64,000 nt of DNA. Origin: 2-02-FULL-55-14 sp964534125. Its GTDB lineage: Bacteria > Bacteroidota > Ignavibacteria > UBA10030. The notes under the pieces are model-generated. The model was not told where the DNA came from, ran no database searches, and was given only the letters and a program-made list of their open reading frames with translations. Location of the stretch: NCBI GenBank assembly GCA_964534125.1, contig CAZHOJ010000001.1, forward strand, positions 840,428-904,427. The letters run 5' to 3'. The translations under genes were made by a program, and so were the position numbers. Shown piece after piece: positions 19,716 through 28,727 of this stretch (positions within the stretch are counted from its first letter, which is position 1; the number at the start of each line of letters is the position of its first letter).

Positions 19716-20714
19716 TTATTGTGACCTGTCCACGACCAGATCGTTCATGCCCTCTTCCACATCCCGAATATCGTCCTCTCCGGCGAACCCGAGCTTCACC
19801 TTCCGGATCACCCCCGACCTGTCGATGATCAGATTTGTGGGAACGACCTGGATACCATACTCCCCCAAGAACTGCCGCGTCCCCCACAGGACGGGAAAGG
19901 TCAACTGCAGACTGTCCACAAAGCGACGCACACCCGTCGTATCTTCGTCGATGCACACAGCCAGAAGGCGCGTACGCTCCGGGTCCATCCTTTCGAACAG
20001 TTTCTGCAGATGCGGCAGTTCGTCGACGCATGGACCGCACCACGTCGCCCAGAAGTTCATGAGTACAACTTTCCCTCTGTCCTGGTCCAGCTGGTAGGTG
20101 GAGCCGTCCAGAGACCGCAACGGCATAGCCGGTCCATGCGTGTTCGTCATGCGGGAGATGTCACGCCGTGGCAGGTCCCACATCCGATAGTTGCTTGCGA
20201 GCATCGCCGGCGTTACATATGCTGCATACCCGCCCGCGATCATGACGCAGATGCTCGTGATCACGAGGGAGCCCCGAAGAATGAAAGACGGACGAAGCGA
20301 CGAGGTGGCCACGATCGCCATGCGCAGGAGGACCGCGCCAAGCGCGACTCCAAGGACCACCGAGAGTGATCTCTCCGGGAGGATCACACCGACCATCCAC
20401 AGGTCGTGAAAATGATACAGAAGGTACAGGCCATACAGACTCGAAGCGATCGATCCCAGGACGACAGCGTACGCAGCGACGATATATTCTCCTCGTGCGA
20501 TCAGCCAGACGCAGAAGACGATCGCCCACATCGAGATGACCGGGATGAGGAAGGTGATGTTCAGCGACCACGCGAGATGAGAGGTCCGTGCGGGCGGGAA
20601 GAATATGAACAGAATGAGGAACATCGCACCGAACAGCTCGCACAGCAGGAGTCCGATCGTGATATCCCCGCGTGACGCTCTTATCGGAAGAGTATCAGGA
20701 TTGTGTTCCGTCAT
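19716..20714 (-). CDS. multi-helix membrane protein fused to TlpA-like thioredoxin domain
   Basis: This 332-aa protein has about five hydrophobic helices (roughly residues 18-165). A periplasmic TlpA/AhpC-TSA-type thioredoxin domain follows (about 195-330) with active site WCGPC and the cis-Pro segment VVPTNLIID. It is probably a membrane-tethered thiol-disulfide reductase. Most TlpA proteins have one anchor; the five-helix N-terminus is unusual but could be an added sensing or anchoring domain. It lies upstream of the barrel protein gene. Confidence 0.85.
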   Translation of the reverse strand: MTEHNPDTLPIRASRGDITIGLLLCELFGAMFLILFIFFPPARTSHLAWSLNITFLIPVISMWAIVFCVWLIARGEYIVAAYAVVLGSIASSLYGLYLLYHFHDLWMVGVILPERSLSVVLGVALGAVLLRMAIVATSSLRPSFILRGSLVITSICVMIAGGYAAYVTPAMLASNYRMWDLPRRDISRMTNTHGPAMPLRSLDGSTYQLDQDRGKVVLMNFWATWCGPCVDELPHLQKLFERMDPERTRLLAVCIDEDTTGVRRFVDSLQLTFPVLWGTRQFLGEYGIQVVPTNLIIDRSGVIRKVKLGFAGEDDIRDVEEGMNDLVVDRSQ

Positions 20715-20796
20715 GGTTCACGCATGAGACAGAAGTGCCGCTGGACACAATGTACATATTCCTGCAAGCAATGACCGGCCCGAACAGGTGGGCAAT

Positions 20797-21213
20797 CTAT
20801 GCAGCCTGTTCCGGTGTTCGGGACTGTACGAAGCGGCGGAAGAAGGCCGGTCCGACAAGCACCCACAAAGGGATCAGAAGCCATACCTGACCCTGTGTGA
20901 TGTCATATACATACATCAGCTCCTCCCAGGATGCCCCGCGGGAGAGGCCCATGCCGAACTCGAAGAGCTCTGTCATGACGAACCAGGCGATACCGATGGT
21001 CCATGCCTGACGGTTCGAGGAGAGGGGCCACTGCTGCACCATGAACCAGAGCGCCAGCGAGAAGAGGATCAGGAGCGTGACTGTCGAGACCTGGTGTGCG
21101 GTCAGTGATCCAAGCGATTCCTTATAACCGAAGTCCCGAATGGTGCCGTTGATGATGGCGAGGACCATGAGACCGAACCAGGAGAGGATGTACTTGGCTA
21201 TGGTAGAACGCAT
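20797..21213 (-). CDS. four-helix membrane protein of unknown function
   Basis: This 138-aa protein has four evident hydrophobic helices (about 5-25, 42-62, 70-90, 105-125). A conserved-looking NGTIRDFGYKESLGSLTAHQ loop follows helix 1. I do not recognise a characterised family, although similar short proteins are common in environmental Bacteroidota. Predicted inner-membrane. Confidence 0.65.
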   Translation of the reverse strand: MRSTIAKYILSWFGLMVLAIINGTIRDFGYKESLGSLTAHQVSTVTLLILFSLALWFMVQQWPLSSNRQAWTIGIAWFVMTELFEFGMGLSRGASWEELMYVYDITQGQVWLLIPLWVLVGPAFFRRFVQSRTPEQAA

Positions 21214-21247
21214 TGGGAGATGGAAGATGAGAGATGGAAGATGACAG

Positions 21248-21412
21248 TAGAACCCATCTCAAAAACATTTCTCGCAACGACCGCAACGGCAAAAAGAAAG
21301 CTCGCAACGGAGGACCCTTACATTATGTTAAGTTTTACATTGCGGGCGTTGCCTTCTTTGCGAGCTTTGCGAGAAACCATCCTGTGCAGAGTATTTTTGA
21401 GATAGCTTCTAG
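21248..21412. repeat. dispersed palindromic element, family A copy 1
   Basis: A 165-base element with inverted termini TAGAACCCATCTCAAAAA / TTTTTGAGATAGCTTCTA. Its core carries CTCGCAACG...CTTTGCGAGCTTTGCGAG arms around a TTACATTATGTTAA centre. The copy at 42882-43094 is the same sequence in the opposite orientation. No gene inside. Confidence 0.88.
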
Positions 21413-21469
21413 TCAGAAGGCAGAGGTCGGAGGACAGATCGCGGGACGAATAATCTGCGGAGGAGGATA

Positions 21470-21721
21470 TCACCGTCGTCCTGTCGGTTTTTGGAGAGAA
21501 TCGATCGTTTCGGTCAGCTCGTCGATGCGTTTGCGTAACGCCGATTGCGAGTCTTGCACCCCCTTATTATAGAAGAACGGACCGATCTCCTCCGCGATGA
21601 AGTTCAGGAAGAGTCCGGCCTGCAGGTTACCGATCTCCTGATCGAGCTCTTCCCTGAAGTACTCCTGGATCTTCAGAGTGATTGCTGTTTTCTCAGGCCT
21701 GGAAAAGGTGAAGACTGCCAT
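21470..21721 (-). CDS. DUF2164 family protein
   Basis: This 83-aa protein follows the DUF2164 pattern: IQEYFREELDQEIGNLQAG, then FIAEEIGPFFYNKGVQDSQ and a C-terminal coiled segment. I start at the ATG at 21719-21721, which has GGAG 6 bases upstream. The family is small, cytosolic and of unknown function. Confidence 0.88.
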   Translation of the reverse strand: MAVFTFSRPEKTAITLKIQEYFREELDQEIGNLQAGLFLNFIAEEIGPFFYNKGVQDSQSALRKRIDELTETIDSLQKPTGRR

Positions 21722-21778
21722 TGTCAACTCCGGGATGGTCGCACGGACGAAATGCAAAAAGGCGAAAAGGTACGATGT

Positions 21779-22339
21779 TCAGAAGAGGAACGGAACGAAT
21801 CTTCTCGTCCGCTTCATGTACTCTTCATACTGCATGCCAAAGTACCCGATGCACTCTTTTTCGTCAGCTTTGGCGGTAAGAGTCAGGAACAATGTCGCAG
21901 AAAGGGTCAGGAGGGCGACTTCCCACATGACCTGCTTGAGCGCTGCTCCCCATGCGAGATACAGCAGCGACGCGTACAAAGGGTGCCTGATATAGCGATA
22001 TATGCCTGCCGTCACCAATTCGGAGGTCTTTTCGAAAGCATATAGCCCGCCTTCTCTACGGTCAGCGCTGTGCCGTGCAGACCGGAGTCGGGAAACACCC
22101 ATCCACAGTACAGCCAGCGAACTGAGCAGCAGGAACCAGGAGATGAGCTGCCGCGGAGAGAATGGATCGGAAAACCAGAAGGGTAAGTTCAGGACGACGA
22201 TGCCGAGGATCGACTCCCAGGCAAAGAAGCGGTAGAAACCGTGGGAGCCGATGCGGAACAGCGACCGGCGGGAGATCAGTAGAAGGCCGAGCGTCCCGCC
22301 GGTGAATGCTGCCAGGCGGACGATGTCCAGACTTGTCAT
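21779..22339 (-). CDS. isoprenylcysteine methyltransferase-family membrane protein (second copy)
   Basis: This 186-aa protein has about five helices and the family signature VTAGIYRYIRHPLYASLLY near residue 110, followed by ADEKECIGYFGMQYEEYM. It is shorter than and diverged from the member at 17469-18158. Likely a membrane methyltransferase or a non-enzymatic relative (NnrU-like); substrate unknown. Confidence 0.82.
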   Translation of the reverse strand: MTSLDIVRLAAFTGGTLGLLLISRRSLFRIGSHGFYRFFAWESILGIVVLNLPFWFSDPFSPRQLISWFLLLSSLAVLWMGVSRLRSARHSADRREGGLYAFEKTSELVTAGIYRYIRHPLYASLLYLAWGAALKQVMWEVALLTLSATLFLTLTAKADEKECIGYFGMQYEEYMKRTRRFVPFLF

Positions 22340-22411
22340 CTCTGCATCGGGAGTTGGTCAACTCGCCCGCAGGCTTGAGTGTCCCCGGGAATATTGAGGG
22401 CCCGGGAAGGC

Positions 22412-23284
22412 CTACGGAGCAAACGTGAGTCTGAGCACGAAGCCTGCATCTATGTTGGAGACATACAGCCGACCGGCTGCATCGAATGTCAATCCGGTCG
22501 GGTTCAGGAGACCATCAGCGAGCTTATAGCTCGGCCCGTCGCGGGGAACAACATAAATGGACCGACCTGGACTGGATCCCGATACGCTCACATACAGATC
22601 GCCATCCTCATCAAAAGCGAGGCTGTGGGGCTGTGGGATACTGTCTGCGACGACAGACTGTACGCCGAGCGGAGAGATCTTCCGGATCGTATTGTCCAGC
22701 CGGTTCGCCACGTATATATACCCCGCATCGTCGCACGCCAGGCCAACCGGCCCCTGCAGACCTGTCACAAATGTGCTCGTATCTCCCAGTGGTGTGACCT
22801 TGCTGATAGAATTCGAATTGTAGTTCGACACATAGAGATCGCCGGACTTGTCAAACGCTAATCCTGCAGGATTTGAGAATCCGCTCGCAAACGTCGTCAT
22901 GATCCCGCCTGCAGCCGTGACCCTCTTCACTGTTTCATCCCAGTAGTACGACACATAGACATTCCCGGAACCATCAACCGCTATCCCGGAGGCTCCCTCA
23001 ATACTGGTGGCAAACACGACCTTCGTTGTCTCCTGTGGGACCCGATACACTCCCCCGGTCTGCAGCTCGACCACCAGAAGGGAACCTGAAGCATCGAATG
23101 CGAGCCCTGCCGGTCGGCCAATGCCATCGACATAGACCTCCTCGGTGAAGTATCGAGGATGCTTCGGCTTGGGGGGATCTGTACCCGGATCAATTTCATC
23201 TTTGCAGGAGGTCAGCATCAGACCGAAGAGGAGGAACACGACAAGGATGGAAAGACCCGGCAGGCAACGTGGTGCAGCTAGCAT
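22412..23284 (-). CDS. NHL-repeat beta-propeller lipoprotein
   Basis: This 290-aa protein has a lipoprotein signal (LTSC, Cys27). At least five NHL-type repeats follow, each of the form GLAFDxSGDLYVSNYxxNxIxKVTP, spaced about 42 residues. It should fold as a beta-propeller on the cell surface or periplasmic side. Ribosome site GGAGG stands 7 bases before the ATG. Ligand or activity unknown. Confidence 0.88.
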   Translation of the reverse strand: MLAAPRCLPGLSILVVFLLFGLMLTSCKDEIDPGTDPPKPKHPRYFTEEVYVDGIGRPAGLAFDASGSLLVVELQTGGVYRVPQETTKVVFATSIEGASGIAVDGSGNVYVSYYWDETVKRVTAAGGIMTTFASGFSNPAGLAFDKSGDLYVSNYNSNSISKVTPLGDTSTFVTGLQGPVGLACDDAGYIYVANRLDNTIRKISPLGVQSVVADSIPQPHSLAFDEDGDLYVSVSGSSPGRSIYVVPRDGPSYKLADGLLNPTGLTFDAAGRLYVSNIDAGFVLRLTFAP

Positions 23285-23481
23285 GGGGTTACCTCCAAAG
23301 CGAGTTCGTGTGCAGTTCCTGCAGCGCTCCCGAAATTACCGTACGCGGACCTCATTCTCAATCCAGCTGGACCACAGAATTCCTGACTTCAGGAACCGGA
23401 GAATTGCGTGAAAGATCGAACATGTCGGCCCCAATGATAGCTGGCAGGTCCTGGTCAACCGGAAGTGCGACATGACTCCCC
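23285..23481. other. intergenic region without recognised feature
   Basis: I see no gene or strong repeat in this 197-base gap between the NHL lipoprotein and the first alcohol-dehydrogenase-like gene. It must hold the promoter of the NHL gene. Confidence 0.3.
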
Positions 23482-24456
23482 TCACCTCACCGTGATGACA
23501 ACACTCCCCTTCTTATGCCCCCCATCGACGTACCTGTGCGCATCAGTGATCTCATCGAGCGAGTACCGCCGGTCGATGGTCGGCTTCAGCTTCCCCGCTA
23601 CGACCAATTCTTTCACCAAGAGAAGGTCCTTCTTCAACTCGGCGGCGGCACGGGCACCGGAGAAGGATATCATGGCCTTCTTCCCTTTGCCCATCGAGGT
23701 ACGGGCCATATTGTAGAAGATGGTCCAGGCGAGGACCGGACTCAGATACAGTCCGGTGTCGGTCAGTGCTTGCTTCGATTTCGGGAACGGACTCAGACCG
23801 ACCGTGTCGAAGATGAGGTCGTACTTCTGTCCCGCCGTCGTGAAGTCAATTTTCGTATAGTCGACGACCTCATCCGCCCCCAGCGAGCGCACAAGATCGA
23901 CGTTCGATGTGCTGCACACTCCGGTCACATGCCCGCCGAAGGCCTTAGCCACCTGCACAGCGGCAGATCCGACCCCGCCGGAGGCTCCGTTGATGAGCAC
24001 TTTCGTGCCCGGTTGCACCTTACCCTTGTCACGTAAAAAATGCATTGCGGTCACGGGTCCGTCAATAACCGAGACGGACTCTTCGAACGAAAGACTCTCT
24101 GGTTTCGTCGCGAGGGCTTCGTCATCCCGGACTGCAATGAACTCCGCGTGAGCGCCAAGACCTCCGCCGGTTGCGCCGAACACCCGGTCACCGGGCCTGA
24201 AGCCCGTCACCGCTTTCCCGACCGACTCCACCTCCCCGGCATACTCCGCCCCCGGGACCCGGACCTTCGGCTTCGTCCACCCGAGCACAGGCCGTCCGAG
24301 CAACGGTCCCTGCCGCATGCCGCAATCTGCTCGCGTGACGGTGGCCGCATGGATCTTCACGAGTATCTGATGATCATCCGGAACCGGCTTTTCATATTCG
24401 CCGACCCGGACGACCTCCGGCCCCCCGTACCGCTCCCAGATCGCTGCTTTCATCAT
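23482..24456 (-). CDS. zinc-free alcohol dehydrogenase/quinone reductase family protein (copy 2)
   Basis: This 324-aa medium-chain dehydrogenase/reductase has the NADPH-binding GASGGVGSAAVQVAKAFGGHVTGV segment (in two adjoining parts, near residue 150). It lacks the catalytic zinc ligands, as in quinone oxidoreductases (QOR). Double ATG at 24451-24456 with GGAGG upstream. It is a tandem paralogue of the gene that follows at higher coordinates: both share the start MKA..., the NGASGGVG loop and the end DAHRYVDxGHKKGSVVI. Confidence 0.9.
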   Translation of the reverse strand: MMKAAIWERYGGPEVVRVGEYEKPVPDDHQILVKIHAATVTRADCGMRQGPLLGRPVLGWTKPKVRVPGAEYAGEVESVGKAVTGFRPGDRVFGATGGGLGAHAEFIAVRDDEALATKPESLSFEESVSVIDGPVTAMHFLRDKGKVQPGTKVLINGASGGVGSAAVQVAKAFGGHVTGVCSTSNVDLVRSLGADEVVDYTKIDFTTAGQKYDLIFDTVGLSPFPKSKQALTDTGLYLSPVLAWTIFYNMARTSMGKGKKAMISFSGARAAAELKKDLLLVKELVVAGKLKPTIDRRYSLDEITDAHRYVDGGHKKGSVVITVR

Positions 24457-24631
24457 GATGGTTCCTCCAACTGGATTGAGCTTGTTGTTTGGGATGATCT
24501 CAGACCGGCACAGACCCAAGGTCACTCCCTCACGTTCCTGATGGCCTGCCTTCGGGACAGAGTGACTCCAACCGGCCTTCTGTCCACTGCGAAGTGAGTA
24601 CTGCGCACCCTCCTTCAGTCTCTCAACGTCC

Positions 24632-25609
24632 TCATCCCACCCTAATAACCACACTCCCTCGTTTATGCCCCGAATCGACATACCGGTGCGCTTCAGCCGT
24701 CTGCTCCAGAGAATAAACCTTGTCTATGACGACCTTCAGCTTCTTTGATCCCAGCAGATCCCGCAGAAACAAGAGGTCTTCCCGGTGCTCTCCGGCAGCT
24801 CCGCCCACGATCTTCTTCCCTCCACCGAACGAGCTCAGGAACATCTGACCGAACTCCCTGGGTCCTCCCGCGACTGCCAGCAGACGGCCGTTCCGGACCA
24901 TCGCCTGCTTTGCCCTGCCGAAAGCCAGGGTCCCTTTCGTGTCGAGAATGAGGTCGTACACGGCCCCCGTGCCGATCGGATCTTGCTGCGTATAGTCGAT
25001 CACCTCATCAGCGCCGAGAGACCTCACCATATCCATGTTCCCCGCACTGCACACACCCGTGACGTGCGCCCCGAAGTATTTCGCGAGCTGTACGCCGAAC
25101 GTCCCTACGCCGCCAGAGGCGCCATTGACCAGGACCCTCTGCCCGGGCTGTATGTTCCCTTTGTCCCGAAGAAAATACAGCGCCGTGTGTCCGCCGAAGA
25201 ATGCGCCAGCCCCCTCTTCGAACGAAAGACCCTCGGGCATCTTTGCTATCACCCCGCTCGCCGGCACACAAACCAGCTCTGCATATGCACCGAACTTCGC
25301 TCCGGTCGTTCCGAAGACCTTCTCGCCCGGTCTGAAGTCCTTCACATTCTTCCCTGCCACCACAACCTCTCCCGCAAAGTCTGCGCCGAGTATCTGCTGC
25401 CGCGGCACCTTCCAGCCGAACATCAGACGCGGAACGGGACCGAATCCCGGTGGCACGAACGTGAATCCCCGGGCGTTCACATCTCCCGTCGTCACTGCGA
25501 CCGCGCGAACGCGCATAAGGACATCATCATCCCCGGGGACCGGCTTCGGCACATCGGACAGATGAAGCACATCCGGCGGTCCGTATTGTGTGTATAGAAT
25601 TGCTTTCAT
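24632..25609 (-). CDS. zinc-free alcohol dehydrogenase/quinone reductase family protein (copy 1)
   Basis: This 325-aa MDR-family NAD(P)H-dependent oxidoreductase has VNGASGGVGTFGVQLAKYFG (near residue 150) and the ADFAGEVV and VFGTTGAKFGAYAE segments. There are no zinc ligands. It arose by tandem duplication with the gene at 23482-24456. Likely reduces quinones or enones; exact substrate unknown. Confidence 0.9.
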   Translation of the reverse strand: MKAILYTQYGPPDVLHLSDVPKPVPGDDDVLMRVRAVAVTTGDVNARGFTFVPPGFGPVPRLMFGWKVPRQQILGADFAGEVVVAGKNVKDFRPGEKVFGTTGAKFGAYAELVCVPASGVIAKMPEGLSFEEGAGAFFGGHTALYFLRDKGNIQPGQRVLVNGASGGVGTFGVQLAKYFGAHVTGVCSAGNMDMVRSLGADEVIDYTQQDPIGTGAVYDLILDTKGTLAFGRAKQAMVRNGRLLAVAGGPREFGQMFLSSFGGGKKIVGGAAGEHREDLLFLRDLLGSKKLKVVIDKVYSLEQTAEAHRYVDSGHKRGSVVIRVG

Positions 25610-25625
25610 GAGTCGTGTTTCGCAG

Positions 25626-26318
25626 CTACTGGATATTAAGCGCTTTCTCTATCGCCTCCTCCGCCAGCGGCGCCATCAGGCGGTAGCCTGCTTCTGTCGG
25701 ATGCACGCCGTCATACGCAAGCTCCGGCGGCAGACCAAGGTGGTCATCGACCATTCTTGAATGATAGTCCAAATAGATACAGCCGGATTCCGCCGCGTAC
25801 ATCTTCAGCCACTCGTTCAACGCAACGATCTTCGGTCCGGGGTCGAGACCGCGTTTCCACGGATAATCCGATGCGGGAAGTACCGAGGAGAGGACCACCT
25901 CGATCCCGTTCGCGTGGGCGATCTCGACCATAGAGCGGAGATTGTCCGCGATCATTTCCAATGTGGACGGACCTGTATTTCCGGCAATGTCATTCGTCCC
26001 GGCAAGAATGACCACAACAGCTGGCTTCAGCGCCACCACGTCCTGTCGGAACCGAACAAGCATCTGTGGCGTGGTCTGTCCGCTGATGCCGCGGCCGATG
26101 TATGGCTTGCCCGGGAACATCGCCGGAAAGAACTTCGCCCAGGAGTCCGTGATGGAATTTCCATAGAACACGACGCGAACCTCGCCCGGTGCAGGAGACC
26201 CCAGTGCTTCATTCGCAGCACGGTACCGGCCGAGCTTCGCCCAGTCGTCCTGCGCAGACAGCACAGACGGAAGCACGATGCAACACGTAAGAAATGCAGC
26301 AACCGCAGTTGTTCTCAT
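25626..26318 (-). CDS. secreted SGNH/GDSL-type hydrolase
   Basis: This 230-aa esterase-type hydrolase has a signal peptide (about 1-22) and all four SGNH blocks: GNSITDSW (nucleophile Ser), GRGISGQTT, GTNDIAG and DGVHPTEAGY (catalytic Asp/His). ATG at 26316-26318 with GAGG upstream. Likely deacetylates or de-esterifies a polysaccharide or lipid outside the cytoplasm. Confidence 0.92.
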   Translation of the reverse strand: MRTTAVAAFLTCCIVLPSVLSAQDDWAKLGRYRAANEALGSPAPGEVRVVFYGNSITDSWAKFFPAMFPGKPYIGRGISGQTTPQMLVRFRQDVVALKPAVVVILAGTNDIAGNTGPSTLEMIADNLRSMVEIAHANGIEVVLSSVLPASDYPWKRGLDPGPKIVALNEWLKMYAAESGCIYLDYHSRMVDDHLGLPPELAYDGVHPTEAGYRLMAPLAEEAIEKALNIQ

Positions 26319-26587
26319 GGAAATCCTCACGATTTCTGGTGGAAGCCGATCGCCGATTCGTGAATGGGCGCGATCCTGTGGCAGAATCCCACACAGCCAC
26401 CTGCGCCCGGTGCAGGACAGACCTGTCTTCCGAACGGGGGATAGCAGACGTTATGAGCCTCCTACAAGCCCCGAAATGTCCGATTCCGTGCCACAAAAAG
26501 CCATACCGCGAACTGGCATGCACCTTGACTCTTCATGCATGGTGCAGCCCGAAGCCAGACCCATCCATTCTTTGTATGGGAGGACGT

Positions 26588-26944
26588 ATGGGACGATCCC
26601 TCTGTGTAGTGACGTTTTGTTTCTTGGCGGGATGTGCGACTTTGAGCGTGCAGCAGGTGGACATGACGGTACGTCCGGAACGAGTCCCTGAAAGCATCAC
26701 TGTGCTCGGGACGGCACCGGAACAGCCATATGAGATCATCGCGCGCATAGACTCTCGTACGCGCACCGTCTTCGAGGACTATGACGATCTGCGGAAGGAG
26801 ATCATCGATCAGGCGGCGAAACTGGGCGGGGAGGCGGTCATCCTCGGCACCGAGGAGACCACAACCGAATACGTTTTCGTCCACTACGCGATGATCCCGT
26901 CAGAGAAGAAGACCCTCTCCGCCGACGTGATCGTGTTCCGCTGA
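26588..26944 (+). CDS. small lipoprotein of unknown function
   Basis: This 118-aa protein is encoded against the local strand bias. Lipobox LAGC follows a short signal; the body (PEQPYEIIARIDSR...AAKLGGEAVILG) resembles small domains found in outer-membrane lipoproteins. The ATG at 26588 has GGGAGG directly upstream; the longer open frame (from 26294) overlaps the divergent hydrolase and is not credible. Function unknown. Confidence 0.75.
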   Translation: MGRSLCVVTFCFLAGCATLSVQQVDMTVRPERVPESITVLGTAPEQPYEIIARIDSRTRTVFEDYDDLRKEIIDQAAKLGGEAVILGTEETTTEYVFVHYAMIPSEKKTLSADVIVFR

Positions 26945-26962
26945 CGGACCGGCAAAGCAGGC

Positions 26963-27358
26963 CTACACCGGTCTGCGAAATGTCGTGCGAACCAGGATGA
27001 ATGCGATGATCGCAGAGGCCAGCGCTGCATATGCACCCCCCTCAAAGACGGGGATAACCACTGCCCCCACCTTGTCGGTGATGCCCGGCATCAGGACCAA
27101 CACTATGGACACCAGGAGGGTTGATGCCATACTCATCCGGAATCCAAGCTTGAATGCCGATGCGAATGTTACGTCGACCTGCGCTCCTCCTTTGAGAGAA
27201 GCGTGGATGTACATCCGTATTGCAGCATACAGCGACAGGAACCCGGCATAGAGCATGTACGAAGGACCTGTCTCCTTCTGCTCCAACAATGCAGCCGCGA
27301 AATAGAGGAAGAGGAAGAAGGCATAGACGACCACTCCGATCCAGAATCTGACATTCAT
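26963..27358 (-). CDS. four-helix membrane protein
   Basis: This 131-aa protein has four hydrophobic helices (about 5-24, 33-52, 72-95, 104-123). The layout recalls the DUF4199 group of Bacteroidota membrane proteins, but the match cannot be confirmed by eye. AAAGGA precedes the ATG. Function unknown. Confidence 0.6.
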   Translation of the reverse strand: MNVRFWIGVVVYAFFLFLYFAAALLEQKETGPSYMLYAGFLSLYAAIRMYIHASLKGGAQVDVTFASAFKLGFRMSMASTLLVSIVLVLMPGITDKVGAVVIPVFEGGAYAALASAIIAFILVRTTFRRPV

Positions 27359-27445
27359 CTTCGGGTCCTTTCCGTTCTATGCATCACCCCTCCACATTCT
27401 CTGCGAGAAAAGGAGGAGTCCGGCAAATCGGATGGTCCTCATAGC

Positions 27446-27997
27446 CTATCCGCCCTCAGGAAGCTGAAGTGTCCCTGTCTTGCGCAGCGGGAGGTGCCGT
27501 GCTCCACAGCCTGAACAGGCCGTGGGCGTTCCCATTGCAAGTAGTCCTCCGCAGAGAGGACACGTCTGATCGGCGTAGGGCACAACTGCGGCAAGTTTTT
27601 CTTTGAATGGATCATCGACAGGCCGGCGGATCATGGCGATCAGAGCCCAAAGAAAGGCGATCGGCGCTCCTATTCGGAGAGTCCAGAGAAGATCACTGTC
27701 CGTGTCCGCCGGATCGAACACGAACCATCCGTGCACCCCGAGGAATACAGCCAGAAGCATATAGCCGATCTTGACACCCCGCGTCACCTTCGGAGCCCAA
27801 TGAGGCCGACTGCCGCAGACCGTGCAATACCATCTGCGCCAGATCCCAAGCGGCAGGATCGGGATAAGAAAGAGATGGAACACATCGAAGGTCCTGACAG
27901 CGAACGAGATCCGCTGATCCCCGCAGAACCGGCAGAAGTCGTTCCGGAACGCGACCTTTTTAGGGAACCAATGATATGTGCCGTGAAGGACGAACAT
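27446..27997 (-). CDS. membrane protein with zinc-ribbon motifs at both ends
   Basis: This 183-aa protein has an N-terminal CRFCG...CTVCG pair, two helices (about 78-95 and 105-125), and a C-terminal CPLCG...CSGCG ribbon. Such double-ribbon membrane proteins are common but uncharacterised. GGAG stands before the ATG. Confidence 0.7.
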   Translation of the reverse strand: MFVLHGTYHWFPKKVAFRNDFCRFCGDQRISFAVRTFDVFHLFLIPILPLGIWRRWYCTVCGSRPHWAPKVTRGVKIGYMLLAVFLGVHGWFVFDPADTDSDLLWTLRIGAPIAFLWALIAMIRRPVDDPFKEKLAAVVPYADQTCPLCGGLLAMGTPTACSGCGARHLPLRKTGTLQLPEGG

Positions 27998-28126
27998 GAG
28001 CTCTGTCTCCTGAGGTACGGGTCCCGACTTTCGTCAGTTCACCCGCCGGACAGTCAGTTTTTGGCGGGGATGACACTCGGGGTCCAATGATGGTTTTCTC
28101 GGACTACTGCCACACCATCCGTTGTC

Positions 28127-28158
28127 ATCCTGAACCCGCCGAAGGCGGGATTCAGGAT
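28127..28158. repeat. REP-like hairpin, family D copy 1
   Basis: Arms ATCCTGAACCCGCC and GGCGGGATTCAGGAT flank a 3-base loop. Related sequence occurs at 28629-28690, 30221-30275 and 57263-57298. It lies between the minus-strand double-ribbon gene and the plus-strand GIY-YIG gene. Confidence 0.7.
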
Positions 28159-28280
28159 CTATACGCCTGCAGTTCCGCAAAATCCAAGTCGGACTCCGGA
28201 GCGTGCTACACTGAGTGTCTGGCATGACATAGCGAATCCCTCTATCATGTTGTCACCATTCTCTGGGAGGGGGATCCTCA

Positions 28281-28604
28281 ATGCCATCACCAAAGAATCC
28301 CTGCGTCTATATTCTGTCGAACTTCACCCGCACAGTCTTTTATATAGGGGTGACCTCAGATCTCCACATCCGCCTCCAATACCACAAACGGGGCAATCGC
28401 TCCAGTTTCGTGTTCCGATACAATCTGTATTACCTGGTCTATGTCGAATATCTGCCATCGATGGCCGACGCCATCTTCAGAGAGAAGCAGTTGAAGAGCT
28501 GGCATCGGCAGTGGAAGATCGACCTGATCAGATCTGTCAATCCCACAATGAGAGATCTGACAAATGAGATCTTCCCGCCGCTCCCAGGAGGTGCATGCGC
28601 ATAA
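28281..28604 (+). CDS. GIY-YIG nuclease-domain protein
   Basis: This 107-aa single GIY-YIG domain has VYILSNFTRTVFYIGVTSDL at the start (the GIY-YIG strands appear as VYI and YIG), then the catalytic Arg region IRLQYHK and REKQLKSWHRQWKIDLI. It belongs to the stand-alone YhbQ/UvrC-N-like subgroup often seen as orphan genes next to repeats, as here (REP-like hairpins on both sides). Role unknown. Confidence 0.92.
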   Translation: MPSPKNPCVYILSNFTRTVFYIGVTSDLHIRLQYHKRGNRSSFVFRYNLYYLVYVEYLPSMADAIFREKQLKSWHRQWKIDLIRSVNPTMRDLTNEIFPPLPGGACA

Positions 28605-28628
28605 ACCCCGACTTGTGTCCTGCGCTGA

Positions 28629-28690
28629 GGGATCCATACGCGGCCGGCAAGGAAACCTGGTGTATGGATCCCGACTTTCGTCGGGATGAC
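28629..28690. repeat. REP-like double hairpin, family D copy 2
   Basis: An outer inverted repeat GGGATCCATAC / GTATGGATCCC (28629-28672) is followed by a perfect small hairpin CCCGACTTTCGTCGGG (28670-28685). It lies directly after the GIY-YIG gene and may double as its terminator. Confidence 0.65.
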
Positions 28691-28727
28691 AATCGTGGGC
28701 GGAAGAATTGAATTGATATGCAACGTA

